From positions 930,001-994,000 of the forward strand of contig CAVQAW010000003.1 in NCBI GenBank assembly GCA_963710535.1: 64,000 bases of DNA, given 5' to 3'. Numbering within the stretch: position 1 is the stretch's first letter; each line of letters opens with the position of its first letter. Positions 1 through 8,830 of this stretch are shown here, one piece after another. Source of the stretch: Pelagihabitans sp963710535. Lineage in GTDB: Bacteria > Bacteroidota > Bacteroidia > Flavobacteriales > Flavobacteriaceae. The notes below the pieces were generated by a model. It was not told the DNA's origin. It worked only from the letters and a program-made list of their open reading frames with translations, and did no database searches. The position numbers were made by a program, and so were the translations under genes.

Positions 1-934
1 GAACACGGATTTCGGGGCGAGGCCGATGCGGGTGAAAAAGTGACCGACGGTTTTGACCAAAGATCCGGGCTGCCGTTGATATCGCTCTATGGAAAAAACA
101 GGAAGCCGACTGCCGATCAACTAAAAGAACTCGATGTGGTATTGTTCGATATTCAGGATGTGGGGGTACGGTTTTATACCTATATCGCCACCTTGCAATT
201 GGTGATGGAGGCCTGTGCCGAAAACCAAGTGCCCGTGATCGTGCTTAGATCGCCCCAACCCCAATGGGCATTATGTTGACGGACCCACCATGGAAAAAGA
301 ACATATGGGATTCTTGGGGATGGCCCCAATCCCCTTGGTATATGGGATGAGCATAGGCGAATATGCCAAGATGATCAACGGGGAAGGTTGGCTTGCCGGA
401 AATTTGAAAGCCGATTTAACGGTGATACCGCTTGAAAATTGGTCGCATCAATCGGAATATGCCCTGCCGATTAGGCCTTCTCCCAATCTGCCGAACGATA
501 TCGCCATTAACCTATATCCCAGTTTGGGCCTTTTTGAAGGGACGAACATCAATGCCGGTCGTGGTACGGAATTCCAGTTCCAGCGCTTTGGCGCACCTTT
601 TTTAGACCCTACTTTCTTTGAATTCAGTTATACCCCGGTGCCCAATTTCGGCTCCAAAACACCAAAGCACAATGGAGCGGTCTGTTATGGTAGCGATCTC
701 TCGCTTACACCCAGACTATCGGAAGTACGATTGCAATGGCTGATCGATGCCTATGCCCATGCCCTCGGCAAGGAAAAAATTTTCAATGAAAGCGGATTTA
801 CCAAGCATGCCGGAACCGCAAAACTGCAACAACAGATCGAAGCCGGACTTTCGGAAGCCGAGATAAAGTTGACTTGGCTGGATGATTTGGAAAGGTTCAA
901 TAAAATAAGGTCGAAATACCTGATGTACGACTAA
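1..934 (+). pseudogene. NamZ-like exo-beta-N-acetylmuramidase (DUF1343), 5' partial, frameshifted
   Basis: The reading frame is open from base 1 (begins EHGFRGEADAGEKV), so the N-terminus lies outside the window. The encoded DUF1343/NamZ family (glycoside hydrolase GH171) removes MurNAc from the non-reducing end of peptidoglycan fragments, which suits wall recycling. Frame 1 runs to a stop at 277-279, but the family continuation DRPNPNGHYVDGP is read in another frame from base 248. One extra A near 247 (ctt-a-gat-cgc) explains this. From there the frame is open to 934, ending in WLDDLERFNKIRSKYLMYD, a normal family C-terminus. The rest looks intact, so either a recent mutation or a one-base sequence error is possible. 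It overlaps the stop of the convergent hydroxylase gene by three bases. Confidence 0.85.
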
Positions 935-1776
935 TCTTTTGGGTCGAGCGTTACCGTGGTAGGCCTTCTATAGGTATGGAAGGGTTGTTTGAGCAGGCCA
1001 TTGATACTGCCATTCTCCACTTCATCGGGAAAAGTATCCACGCCATAAACGATGGTATCCCTGTCTTTCTTCATAAAGGTGCCGAATAGCCGGTCCCAAA
1101 TCGAAAATATATTGCCGTAATTGCTATCGGTATAAGGCAATACATAGTGATGGTGCACCTTATGCATATCGGGGGAGACGATGACCCAACTCAAAGCCGA
1201 ATCAATGTTCTTGGGCAATTTGATATTGGCATGGCCAAACTGTGTCGCGACCAGTGACAATGACTGGTACAGCATGACAATTCCTATTGGGGTACCGATG
1301 ATCCAGACCCCGAAAAGGGTAAATACAAAACGAATGATACTTTCCAGCGGATGGTGCCGGTTAGCCGTGGTGGTATCGACATGGTGATCGGTATGGTGCA
1401 CCAGATGGATCATCCAAAGTGGTTTCACCTTGTGCTCGACCCAATGGGCCAAATAAGCCCCGACAAAATCGAGCAAGAGCACTCCCAGCAATATATACAG
1501 CCATAACGGCATGGCAGGCAGCCAGTTCAACAGTCCAAATTGATGGGCGACCGTAAAGTCTGCCGTGCTCAAAAGCAGGAATGCCAGCGCAAAATTGATG
1601 ACAATGGTGGTCAGCGTAAAAAAAAGATTGGGGAGCGCATGTCTCCATTTTTTATAACCAAACCGAAAGAGGGGCACGGCCCCTTCCAAAACCCAAAAAA
1701 AAGTGATGCCGCCTACCAGCAATATGGTGCGATGGCTCGACGGAATGGTCTCGAAATAGTGTATGATTGATTCCAT
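931..1776 (-). CDS. sterol desaturase / fatty acid hydroxylase family membrane protein
   Basis: A 281-residue integral membrane protein of the FA_hydroxylase superfamily, whose members are non-haem di-iron oxygenases acting on lipids or sterol-like substrates. The histidine clusters that bind the iron pair are visible: H111xxxH115, H124xxHH128, H131H132, H141H142, and a C-terminal H205xxHHH210. Hydrophobic segments lie near residues 17-37, 50-70, 90-110 and 150-172. A conserved stretch, GNIFSIWDRLFGTF (221-234), is typical of the family. The substrate cannot be deduced; in flavobacteria such genes are often linked to carotenoid or lipid hydroxylation, but no carotenoid gene is adjacent here. 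Confidence 0.85.
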   Translation of the reverse strand: MESIIHYFETIPSSHRTILLVGGITFFWVLEGAVPLFRFGYKKWRHALPNLFFTLTTIVINFALAFLLLSTADFTVAHQFGLLNWLPAMPLWLYILLGVLLLDFVGAYLAHWVEHKVKPLWMIHLVHHTDHHVDTTTANRHHPLESIIRFVFTLFGVWIIGTPIGIVMLYQSLSLVATQFGHANIKLPKNIDSALSWVIVSPDMHKVHHHYVLPYTDSNYGNIFSIWDRLFGTFMKKDRDTIVYGVDTFPDEVENGSINGLLKQPFHTYRRPTTVTLDPKD

Positions 1777-1894
1777 TGGTTAAAGATACGAAAATCGCTT
1801 TGCTGCATTTCAAAAGTACTTTTTTTTGATTCATGGAACAGATGAACAGATCGTTTCGGAAAAGGGGTATCTGAACAAGGCAGCGGCTTAGGGA

Positions 1895-2389
1895 TCAAGT
1901 TTGGATCCGTTTCTTCATTTCCTCCACAATATTATAGGCCGCGGGGCAGATGGCGACGTTCTTAAGGGTGAGGTCACCTATCTTTTCGAATTTCTTCCTG
2001 TCGGTATGGGGAAATTCGCGGCAGGCCTTCGGCCGAACCTCGTAGATGGAGCAATAATTGTCGCTTCCCAAAAAAGTACAGGGCAGTTGCTGCAAAACGA
2101 AGTCGTTGTCTTCATCGATGCGAAGGTAGGTTTCAATGAACCGTTGTGGTTTCAGACGAAAATGTTTTGCGATACGCTCTATATCCGCACTTGTGAAAAG
2201 TGGTCCTGTAGTTTTACAGCAGTTGGCGCATTTGAGGCAGTCGGTTCGTTCAAATTCGGCCTTATGGAGTTCCCGCATGGTGAGGTCCAAATGCTTAGGG
2301 GGCCTCTTTTTGAGGCTGGTGAAGAATTTCTTGTTATCGGTATGTTTTTCCTTGGCCCGGGCAGGCAGCAGACGTAAAATTTCATCCAT
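1895..2389 (-). CDS. YkgJ family cysteine cluster protein
   Basis: Encodes 164 residues starting at MDEILRLLPA; the frame is open further upstream, but family members begin at this position. It carries the C51xxC54xxC57C58 cluster followed by C104, C113, C123 and C148, the pattern of the YkgJ (UPF0153) family that is thought to chelate zinc or iron. The stretch CSIYEVRPKACREFPHTD (113-130) is the family hallmark. No signal peptide is seen, so it is cytoplasmic. The biochemical role of the family is not settled. It is transcribed away from the neighbouring methyltransferase. Confidence 0.85.
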   Translation of the reverse strand: MDEILRLLPARAKEKHTDNKKFFTSLKKRPPKHLDLTMRELHKAEFERTDCLKCANCCKTTGPLFTSADIERIAKHFRLKPQRFIETYLRIDEDNDFVLQQLPCTFLGSDNYCSIYEVRPKACREFPHTDRKKFEKIGDLTLKNVAICPAAYNIVEEMKKRIQT

Positions 2390-2561
2390 GACTTCATATA
2401 ATATTGAAAAGGGGCGCACCCCTGTCACGTTCCAAAGGTATTCCATAATTGGAAGTATATAAAATTTACCTGTATATCAAATGGGTCCTGCTCAAAAAAC
2501 GGTCTGCGAATGGCTATTAGAGCGGGAAAAATGCAACATTTGCAATTCAAACGGCATAGCA

Positions 2562-3272
2562 ATGGTCACCGATATCATGGGCACGGCATTATTGGATTAT
2601 CAAAACGGTGCGTATACCGATGATTTGATAACGGTCTCTTCCCTGGACGAAGAGGATAGTATTCCTTTGCCCTATCTGTTTCGCGATTGGGACCAAATGC
2701 CACCCATAGAACAAAAAGCCCTGGCCTTGTGCAAAGGTACCGTGCTCGATATCGGTTGTGCCGCTGGCAGCCATAGTCTTTATTTGCAACAGAACGGTTT
2801 TGAGGTTTTTGCCCTCGACCATTCCCCGGGCGCTGTGGAAACCTGTCGCAGGAGGGGTATCAAAAATACGGTGCAGACCAACATTCTTCATTACCATGAC
2901 CGTAAATTCGATACCTTATTGATGCTGATGAACGGCATAGGAATCGCTGAAAAATTGAAAAAATTGGGGCCTTTTCTGGAACACCTGAAATCGCTTTTAA
3001 ACCCTAACGGACAAATTCTGTTGGATTCAAGCGATATTATTTATATGTTCGAGCAAGATGAAGATGGGGGATATTGGGTACCCAACAACGGTACATATTA
3101 TGGCGAAGTCACTTACACCATGGCATATAAAGGCGTTCAAAGCAAGCCCTTTTCTTGGCTTTACATCGATTTCGAACGTTTGAGGGAGATTGTCGAAGCC
3201 CATGATATGAGTTGTGAACTTGTAATTTCCGGGAACCATTACGACTATTTGGCAAGATTGGGATTGCAATAA
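2562..3272 (+). CDS. class I SAM-dependent methyltransferase
   Basis: Encodes 236 residues from the ATG at 2562 (MVTDIMGTALLDYQ). The frame is open back to 2481, but the extra N-terminal part looks unlike the family. SAM-binding motif I is VLDIGCAAGSHS (61-72), followed by an acidic strand end at FALDHSPGA. The Rossmann core is complete, but the target is unknown: neither DNA, RNA nor small-molecule specificity can be read from motifs. It lies on its own between divergent ykgJ and a lipoprotein gene. Confidence 0.8.
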   Translation: MVTDIMGTALLDYQNGAYTDDLITVSSLDEEDSIPLPYLFRDWDQMPPIEQKALALCKGTVLDIGCAAGSHSLYLQQNGFEVFALDHSPGAVETCRRRGIKNTVQTNILHYHDRKFDTLLMLMNGIGIAEKLKKLGPFLEHLKSLLNPNGQILLDSSDIIYMFEQDEDGGYWVPNNGTYYGEVTYTMAYKGVQSKPFSWLYIDFERLREIVEAHDMSCELVISGNHYDYLARLGLQ

Positions 3273-3323
3273 TGAAAGAAGGTATGGTTTTTGCGCAATC
3301 ATTTAAAACATAAAAATTCAATA

Positions 3324-4205
3324 ATGATGGATAGATTTTCTTCGTGCTTCCTTTTGTTGGTTACCTTTTTGTTGTTTGGCTGTTCAAACAATTCAGATGA
3401 CCCGGTAGTGCCTCCAAAACCTATCGACAAATCGGCCAACTTGCTGGGTACGGGAGATTCGGCGAATGACATCCTGTCGAACGACAACTTCAGCACCTTG
3501 CTTGTCGAAATCGCTTTTGTGACAGGATTCAGGCCCACGGCCGAGGCCATGAACAATTTCGTGGATTACCTAAGGCTACATACGTTCAAGGATAACATTC
3601 AAATGGTTTACACTGAACTGCCTTCCCCCAATGAAGAAACGCTTACCCTGCAGGAAATCGCCGAATTGGAAAGCGACAATAGAACGGCCTATAACAGCGG
3701 GGATACCCTGGCCATATATATCTACTTTGCTGACGCCCCCTCCGATGATGACGATGAAACCGAGGGCTTGGTGACCTTGGGCGCCGTGTACCGCAATACC
3801 TCGATGATCGTGCATGAGGTCACCGTTAAGAAATTGGCCGCCCAAAGTCCGTTGATCACCAACGCCGATGTGGAAACGGCCACCTTGAACCACGAATTCG
3901 GCCATTTGTTCGGCTTGGTCAACTTGGGTTCCGAAATGGTGACCGATCATGAGGATCCCGACGCCGTGAACCATTGCAACGTATCGGGATGCCTAATGCG
4001 CGCGGAGCTGCAATTCGGCGGTTTTGCCAGAAAAAGCGCCCCGGGAAAAATATTGGCCTCCGACCAAGTGCTGGTGGCAGGATGTGCCCTCAGCGGTAAA
4101 AGCGTGATGAAATTATTGGAACAACGAAGGAACAAGGGCCTTGCTGAGATACCGCCACTGGATGCCGAGTGCGTGGCAGATCTGCAGGCCAATGGAGGAA
4201 GGTAA
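3324..4205 (+). CDS. zinc metalloprotease lipoprotein (metzincin-like)
   Basis: A 293-residue lipoprotein with a type II signal peptide (lipobox LLFGC, Cys20). The start is taken at ATG 3324 because the signal peptide begins there; ATG 3327 is equally possible. The catalytic motif is H190-E-F-G-H194-L-F-G. A metzincin HExxHxxGxxH would have its third ligand at 200, which is Asn; the likely third ligand is H209 in DHEDP, after an insertion. C218 and C223 with the following LM (CLM, 223-225) resemble a Met-turn. Proteins of this type in flavobacteria are called membrane metalloproteases. The substrate is unknown; it probably acts at the outer membrane or in the periplasm. Confidence 0.75.
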   Translation: MMDRFSSCFLLLVTFLLFGCSNNSDDPVVPPKPIDKSANLLGTGDSANDILSNDNFSTLLVEIAFVTGFRPTAEAMNNFVDYLRLHTFKDNIQMVYTELPSPNEETLTLQEIAELESDNRTAYNSGDTLAIYIYFADAPSDDDDETEGLVTLGAVYRNTSMIVHEVTVKKLAAQSPLITNADVETATLNHEFGHLFGLVNLGSEMVTDHEDPDAVNHCNVSGCLMRAELQFGGFARKSAPGKILASDQVLVAGCALSGKSVMKLLEQRRNKGLAEIPPLDAECVADLQANGGR

Positions 4206-4281
4206 ATGACCATGGGGCCCGGCAAGCATCATTTTAGCTTAGAAGGCCATGACCCGCACCGTTGTGTACCGTATAAAGCTT

Positions 4282-4914
4282 TTAGGGAATGTTCAAATAC
4301 TTATGGGTCTGCAACGATACCTTCCATTTTGGATGTTCCATCACATAGTCGACGATCAATGGGGTCATTTTATCCCTGACACTCCATTCAGGCTGTAGGT
4401 AAAGCATACAATCTTGGTTGACTTGGGCCGCCTGTTCTTCGGCAAATACGAAGTCGTGCCTATTGAATACGATCACTTTCAATTCATGGGCCTTTTGGTA
4501 AATGGGCGGTACGGGAAGTTTGTTCTTTTTCGGAGAAAGGCAGATCCAGTCCCACGTGCCCGTTAGCGGATACGCCCCTGAAGTCTCGATATGGGTCTTT
4601 AAGTTCTTTCCCTTGAGGGCATGCGTCAAAGGGGCCATATCCCAGGTCAGCGGTTCGCCGCCCGTTACCACAATGGTATCGGCATGTCGGGAAGCATTCA
4701 AAACAATTTGATCGATGGCCGTGGGCGGATGGAGTTCCGCATTCCAACTTTCCTTTACATCACACCAGTGGCAGCCGACGTCGCATCCGCCTACCCGAAT
4801 AAAGTATGCTGCGGTACCGGTGTGAAAGCCCTCTCCCTGAATGGTGTAAAACTCCTCCATCAGCGGTAACATCAGGCCTTCGTCCACCAAGCTCAAGACA
4901 TCCTCTTTTTTCAT
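4282..4914 (-). CDS. queE: 7-carboxy-7-deazaguanine synthase QueE
   Basis: A 210-residue radical-SAM enzyme of queuosine biosynthesis that converts 6-carboxytetrahydropterin to 7-carboxy-7-deazaguanine. The iron-sulfur cluster motif C44xxxC48xxC51 is in GGCDVGCHWCDVKESW, and the conserved EEFYTIQGEG (20-29) precedes it. VTGGEPL is the glycine-rich SAM-binding segment. The start is placed at MKKEDVL; seven further in-frame residues upstream to another ATG at 4935 are possible. No other que gene is in the window. Confidence 0.92.
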   Translation of the reverse strand: MKKEDVLSLVDEGLMLPLMEEFYTIQGEGFHTGTAAYFIRVGGCDVGCHWCDVKESWNAELHPPTAIDQIVLNASRHADTIVVTGGEPLTWDMAPLTHALKGKNLKTHIETSGAYPLTGTWDWICLSPKKNKLPVPPIYQKAHELKVIVFNRHDFVFAEEQAAQVNQDCMLYLQPEWSVRDKMTPLIVDYVMEHPKWKVSLQTHKYLNIP

Positions 4915-5091
4915 TTGGCAAAGATACGGCTTCATCGGTATCTGACCTTAAAAGACGATCGTTTTAATATCGGAAACGGCTTCATCATGGTAACTATAAT
5001 TAATCAAAGCCTTTTTTGTTGGTATCCCGATCGGTAATTACTGCGTCATTATCCAATTTTCCCTTATTTTTATGCAAAATATGAATATCGG

Positions 5092-6612
5092 ATGAGCATC
5101 GAAGACGATTTTAGAAAGCAAATTGAAGAAGGTTATGCCACCAAAGGCGACTTTATCGCCATGGGTGCCGCCATGCTGAACGGAGAAGCGGTTACCAACG
5201 CCTTGGTAAAGCTCCCTCTTAAGACCCTGAACCGCCATGGCCTGATCGCCGGGGCAACAGGGACCGGAAAAACCAAAACCCTTCAGGTGCTTGCCGAAAA
5301 CCTTTCCGATAAGGGCATACCCGTACTGCTTATGGATTTAAAGGGAGATTTGAGCGGCCTGGCCCAACCCAGTCCCGGTCACCCCAAAATCGACGAGCGG
5401 CATGCCAAGATAGGCATCCCTTTCGAGCCCAAAGCCTTTCCCGTGGAAATCCTTTCCCTTTCAGAACAGGATGGTGTTAAATTAAGGGCCACCGTTTCAG
5501 AATTCGGCCCCGTATTGCTCTCCCGAATTTTAGACCTTTCAGAAGCACAGGAAGGCATTATGGCTGTCATATTCAAGTATTGCGACGATCAGAAATTACC
5601 GTTATTGGACCTCAAGGATTTCAAAAAAGTGCTGCAATACGCCACAGAAGGCGGCAAGGCGGAATTCACAAAAAATTATGGCCGAATCAGCACCAGTTCC
5701 ACAGGCACCATCCTGAGGAAGGTTATCGAATTGGAACAACAGGGGGCAGACCTCTTTTTTGGTGAAAAATCATTTGAAGTGGAAGACCTTACCCGAATCG
5801 ATGCTGACGGCAGGGGCTATATCAATATTCTCCGCCTGACCGACATCCAGGATCGTCCCAAACTTTTCTCGACCTTCATGCTCAGTTTATTGGGCGAAAT
5901 ATACGCTACCTTTCCCGAACAGGGCGATAGCGATCGTCCAGAGCTAATTCTTTTCATCGACGAGGCCCATTTGATATTCGATGAGGCTTCAAAGGCCCTG
6001 TTGGATCAAATCGAAAATATTGTCAAGCTCATTCGTTCAAAAGGAATCGGGGTGTATTTCGTGACACAAAACCCCACCGATGTGCCCAACGATGTACTGG
6101 CCCAATTGGGATTAAAGGTGCAGCACGCCCTACGGGCTTTCACGGCAAAAGACCGAAAAGCGATAAAACTTACCGCTGAAAATTATCCAGACTCCGAATT
6201 TTACGATACCAAAGAAGTGCTGACTTCTCTCGGGATAGGGGAAGCACTTGTCACTGCCTTGGACGAAAAGGGCAGGCCTACCCCTTTGGCCGCGACCCTG
6301 CTGCGCGCGCCGATGAGCAGGATGGATATTTTGACCGATGGCGAATTGAAAAAAGTAATCGACAATTCCAAACTGGTCAAAAAATATAATGATATCTTAG
6401 ATCGGGAAAGTGCTTATGAAATCCTGAACCAAAAAATAGAAAGGGCCGAAGTGGTTGCTGAGAAGGAAAGGGCGGAAGAGAAGGAAGAGACAACGGTGCG
6501 GAGAACCGCCAGCGGCAGAAGAAGCACCGCCATGAACCCCGTGGTCAAGGTGCTTACCAGCGCAACGTTTATACGCAGTGTATTCGGAATCCTGAAAAAA
6601 GTAATGCGATAA
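5092..6612 (+). CDS. HerA-like helicase C-terminal domain ATPase (DUF853)
   Basis: A 506-residue cytoplasmic P-loop ATPase of the DUF853 (YjgR-like) family, related to HerA/FtsK. Walker A is GATGTGKT (54-61), followed by a second conserved MDLKGDLSG (81-89); Walker B is LILFIDEAH (285-293). VYFVTQNPTDVPNDVL is the sensor region with Gln-Asn. The C-terminus (about 440-500) is a charged, coiled-coil-like stretch followed by a basic tail. The cellular role of the family is not known; DNA translocation or repair is an inference from HerA. It has no operon partner here. Confidence 0.87.
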   Translation: MSIEDDFRKQIEEGYATKGDFIAMGAAMLNGEAVTNALVKLPLKTLNRHGLIAGATGTGKTKTLQVLAENLSDKGIPVLLMDLKGDLSGLAQPSPGHPKIDERHAKIGIPFEPKAFPVEILSLSEQDGVKLRATVSEFGPVLLSRILDLSEAQEGIMAVIFKYCDDQKLPLLDLKDFKKVLQYATEGGKAEFTKNYGRISTSSTGTILRKVIELEQQGADLFFGEKSFEVEDLTRIDADGRGYINILRLTDIQDRPKLFSTFMLSLLGEIYATFPEQGDSDRPELILFIDEAHLIFDEASKALLDQIENIVKLIRSKGIGVYFVTQNPTDVPNDVLAQLGLKVQHALRAFTAKDRKAIKLTAENYPDSEFYDTKEVLTSLGIGEALVTALDEKGRPTPLAATLLRAPMSRMDILTDGELKKVIDNSKLVKKYNDILDRESAYEILNQKIERAEVVAEKERAEEKEETTVRRTASGRRSTAMNPVVKVLTSATFIRSVFGILKKVMR

Positions 6613-6763
6613 ATAACAAAGCCCATAGCATGGGGCCAATGTTCACCATGAAATCAGATATTTTTGATCGGTACCCTCCGATTTGATTGATAATAAAAAA
6701 GGCTTAGATTCAAGGGGCAGCTGCCAGACCCATTTATAAAAAAGGAAACCACATCAAATGTCT

Positions 6764-7312
6764 ATGAAACATCGATTTTCCATTGCCATTCTTGCCCTGT
6801 TCTTGATCCATTGTAAAAACGAAGTTGACACCACCTATTTGATCAAAGACGAAGTCATTGGGAAGTTGGACAAAAATAGCCTCTCGCGTGATATTGAGCT
6901 CATCTATGCCCAGGACTCGGTGGTGCAGGATACCGCCGCCCTTAACCTTGGCAACATGGCCAAGCGATTCAAGATATTTGAAAAAGGGGGCAATTTGTTG
7001 CTCACCCTTACGCCCAGCTCGGATAGCATCCCAAGGATACAGAATGTGCGTTTTGAGGACGTGCGTTACCATACCGAAAAAGGCATCAATATCAACAGTA
7101 CTTTTAAGGATATCAAAGAGGCATACACCATCAAAAAAGTGATTACCTCGATGAACAACGTTTTGATCCTCGTGAAAGAAAGTGAGGTCTATTTTACCAT
7201 CAGCAAGGAAGAACTGCCCAGCAGTCTCCGTTATGCCTCAAGTGTAAATATTGAAGCGGTGCAAATTCCGGACAAGGCCAAAATCAAATACATGATGTTG
7301 GGATGGGATTGA
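6764..7312 (+). CDS. hypothetical lipoprotein
   Basis: Encodes 182 residues. The start is taken at the ATG of MKHRFSIAIL; an ATG six bases upstream is also possible. A short signal peptide ends in a lipobox, LIHC (Cys17). The mature part is about half charged residues with alternating strands and no motif I recognise; its only cysteine is the lipidated one. It lies between a HerA-like ATPase and a hydrolase, with separate gaps on both sides, so it is probably a single gene. Confidence 0.65.
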   Translation: MKHRFSIAILALFLIHCKNEVDTTYLIKDEVIGKLDKNSLSRDIELIYAQDSVVQDTAALNLGNMAKRFKIFEKGGNLLLTLTPSSDSIPRIQNVRFEDVRYHTEKGININSTFKDIKEAYTIKKVITSMNNVLILVKESEVYFTISKEELPSSLRYASSVNIEAVQIPDKAKIKYMMLGWD

Positions 7313-7403
7313 CAAAAGCTTTTCGATTGCAGTCCGAATCGACTGAACAACCTCGTTAAAGCTGTTGAAACCTGGCTTTGATCGGCCATCAATTTTTCCA
7401 AGC

Positions 7404-8249
7404 ATGCATCCTATCGCTTATAAATTCATTACCCGATTTTATGGTTTCTATTTGAATTTTTTGGCGCTGTTCTCCAAGAAAATGGCGGCCAAAAAGGCCT
7501 TTGACCTGTTCATCAAGGTTCGAAAGGGAAAAATTTTGCCCCATCAAGAAAAGTATCTTCAGCATGCGCAAGACGAACTCCATACCATCGGGGAACACAG
7601 GGTACAATCGTATCGTTGGAAAGGAACCAAAGAGCGGGTGTTGTTGCTGCATGGATGGGAGAGCAACAGTTTTAGGTGGCGAAACCTTATCGAAAAACTT
7701 CGGGAGGCCGATTTCGATATCATTACTTTTGACGCCCCGGGCCATGGCCATTCCTCCGGAACCCAACTCCATCTTTTCCTCTATGAGGAAGCCCTGAACC
7801 ACCTTTCCAAAAAATACGTTCCCGACTATTTGATAGGGCATTCCATGGGCGGTTTCGCCATACTTTATCACCACTATATCCGCCAGGAAACCTTCATTAA
7901 GAAAATCGTGACCATAGGCTCTCCTTCAGAATTTCATGAGGTCATGGCACATTATCAACAACTATTGCGGTTCAATGATACCGTAATGAACGCGCTCGAC
8001 GCCCATGTCAAATCAAAATTTGGCATGCGTATCAGGGATTTTTCCTCCGCAAAATTTGTTGAAACCAATGATAAAAAGGGTTTGTTGCTCCATGACAAAT
8101 TTGACCTAATCACAAAATATGAGGCCTCCGAACGTGTAGTTGCCCATTGGAAAGGAAGCACCCTGATCAGTACCGAAGGCCTGGGCCATTCAATGCACCA
8201 AGAGCACATAAACGAGCAGATCATCGATTTTTTAAAGTCCCGGGAATAA
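7404..8249 (+). CDS. alpha/beta hydrolase
   Basis: Encodes 281 residues. The start ATG at 7404 (MHPIAYKFIT) is preferred over one 13 codons upstream because homologous proteins begin near the membrane-adjacent helix. The fold signatures are the oxyanion segment LLHGWESNSF (81-90), the nucleophile elbow GHSMGG (Ser147) and a C-terminal GLGHSMHQ supplying the catalytic His; FDAPGHGHSS (109-118) is typical. The first 30 residues are hydrophobic and may associate with the membrane. The substrate (ester or lipid) cannot be told. Confidence 0.82.
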   Translation: MHPIAYKFITRFYGFYLNFLALFSKKMAAKKAFDLFIKVRKGKILPHQEKYLQHAQDELHTIGEHRVQSYRWKGTKERVLLLHGWESNSFRWRNLIEKLREADFDIITFDAPGHGHSSGTQLHLFLYEEALNHLSKKYVPDYLIGHSMGGFAILYHHYIRQETFIKKIVTIGSPSEFHEVMAHYQQLLRFNDTVMNALDAHVKSKFGMRIRDFSSAKFVETNDKKGLLLHDKFDLITKYEASERVVAHWKGSTLISTEGLGHSMHQEHINEQIIDFLKSRE

Positions 8250-8315
8250 CTTAATTTAGACGCTTTCCTTAGGGGCCATAGGCCACGAAGAGGACGACTT
8301 AATATATCGAAAACA

Positions 8316-8741
8316 ATGCAAGCAGTGACCCCTTTCCATATCGCCATCCCGGTTCATAATCTGGCCGAATGCAGAACCTTTTACAGAGAAATACTTAATT
8401 GTGAGGAAGGCCGAAGTAGCGACCACTGGGTCGATTTCAACCTATTTGGCCACCAATTGGTGATCCATTACAAGCCAAAGGCTGAAAGTGAGGGCCTGCA
8501 CCACAATCCGGTAGATGGGCACGATGTTCCCGTACCGCATTATGGCGTGGTACTGCCTTGGGACAGCTTCCAAATCTTTTCCCAAGAACTAAAAACAAAA
8601 GGGGTGAAATTCATCATTGAACCGTATATCCGATTTGCTGGCCAAGTGGGCGAACAAGCTACCATGTTTTTTTTAGATCCCGCCGGGAATGCCTTGGAAT
8701 TCAAGGCATTTAAGGATATCGGGCAACTTTTCGCCAAATAA
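8316..8741 (+). CDS. VOC family (glyoxalase/bleomycin-resistance fold) protein
   Basis: Encodes 141 residues covering two beta-alpha-beta-beta-beta modules. FHIAIPVHNL at the N-terminus carries the first metal-ligand His (H8), HQLVIHY the second region, and FLDPAGNALEFKAF the C-terminal glutamate. This is a small soluble dioxygenase- or lyase-type enzyme whose substrate is unknown. A decayed copy of its last 35 or so codons lies at about 12886-12997, downstream of the next gene. Confidence 0.87.
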   Translation: MQAVTPFHIAIPVHNLAECRTFYREILNCEEGRSSDHWVDFNLFGHQLVIHYKPKAESEGLHHNPVDGHDVPVPHYGVVLPWDSFQIFSQELKTKGVKFIIEPYIRFAGQVGEQATMFFLDPAGNALEFKAFKDIGQLFAK

Positions 8742-8830
8742 TGGAACAACATACTTTCTTGCCACTACTTTGGCTTGTAATCCTATATTTCCATAGAAAC
8801 ATTCTTTTTGTCGCGCAAAAGAACCCTCGA

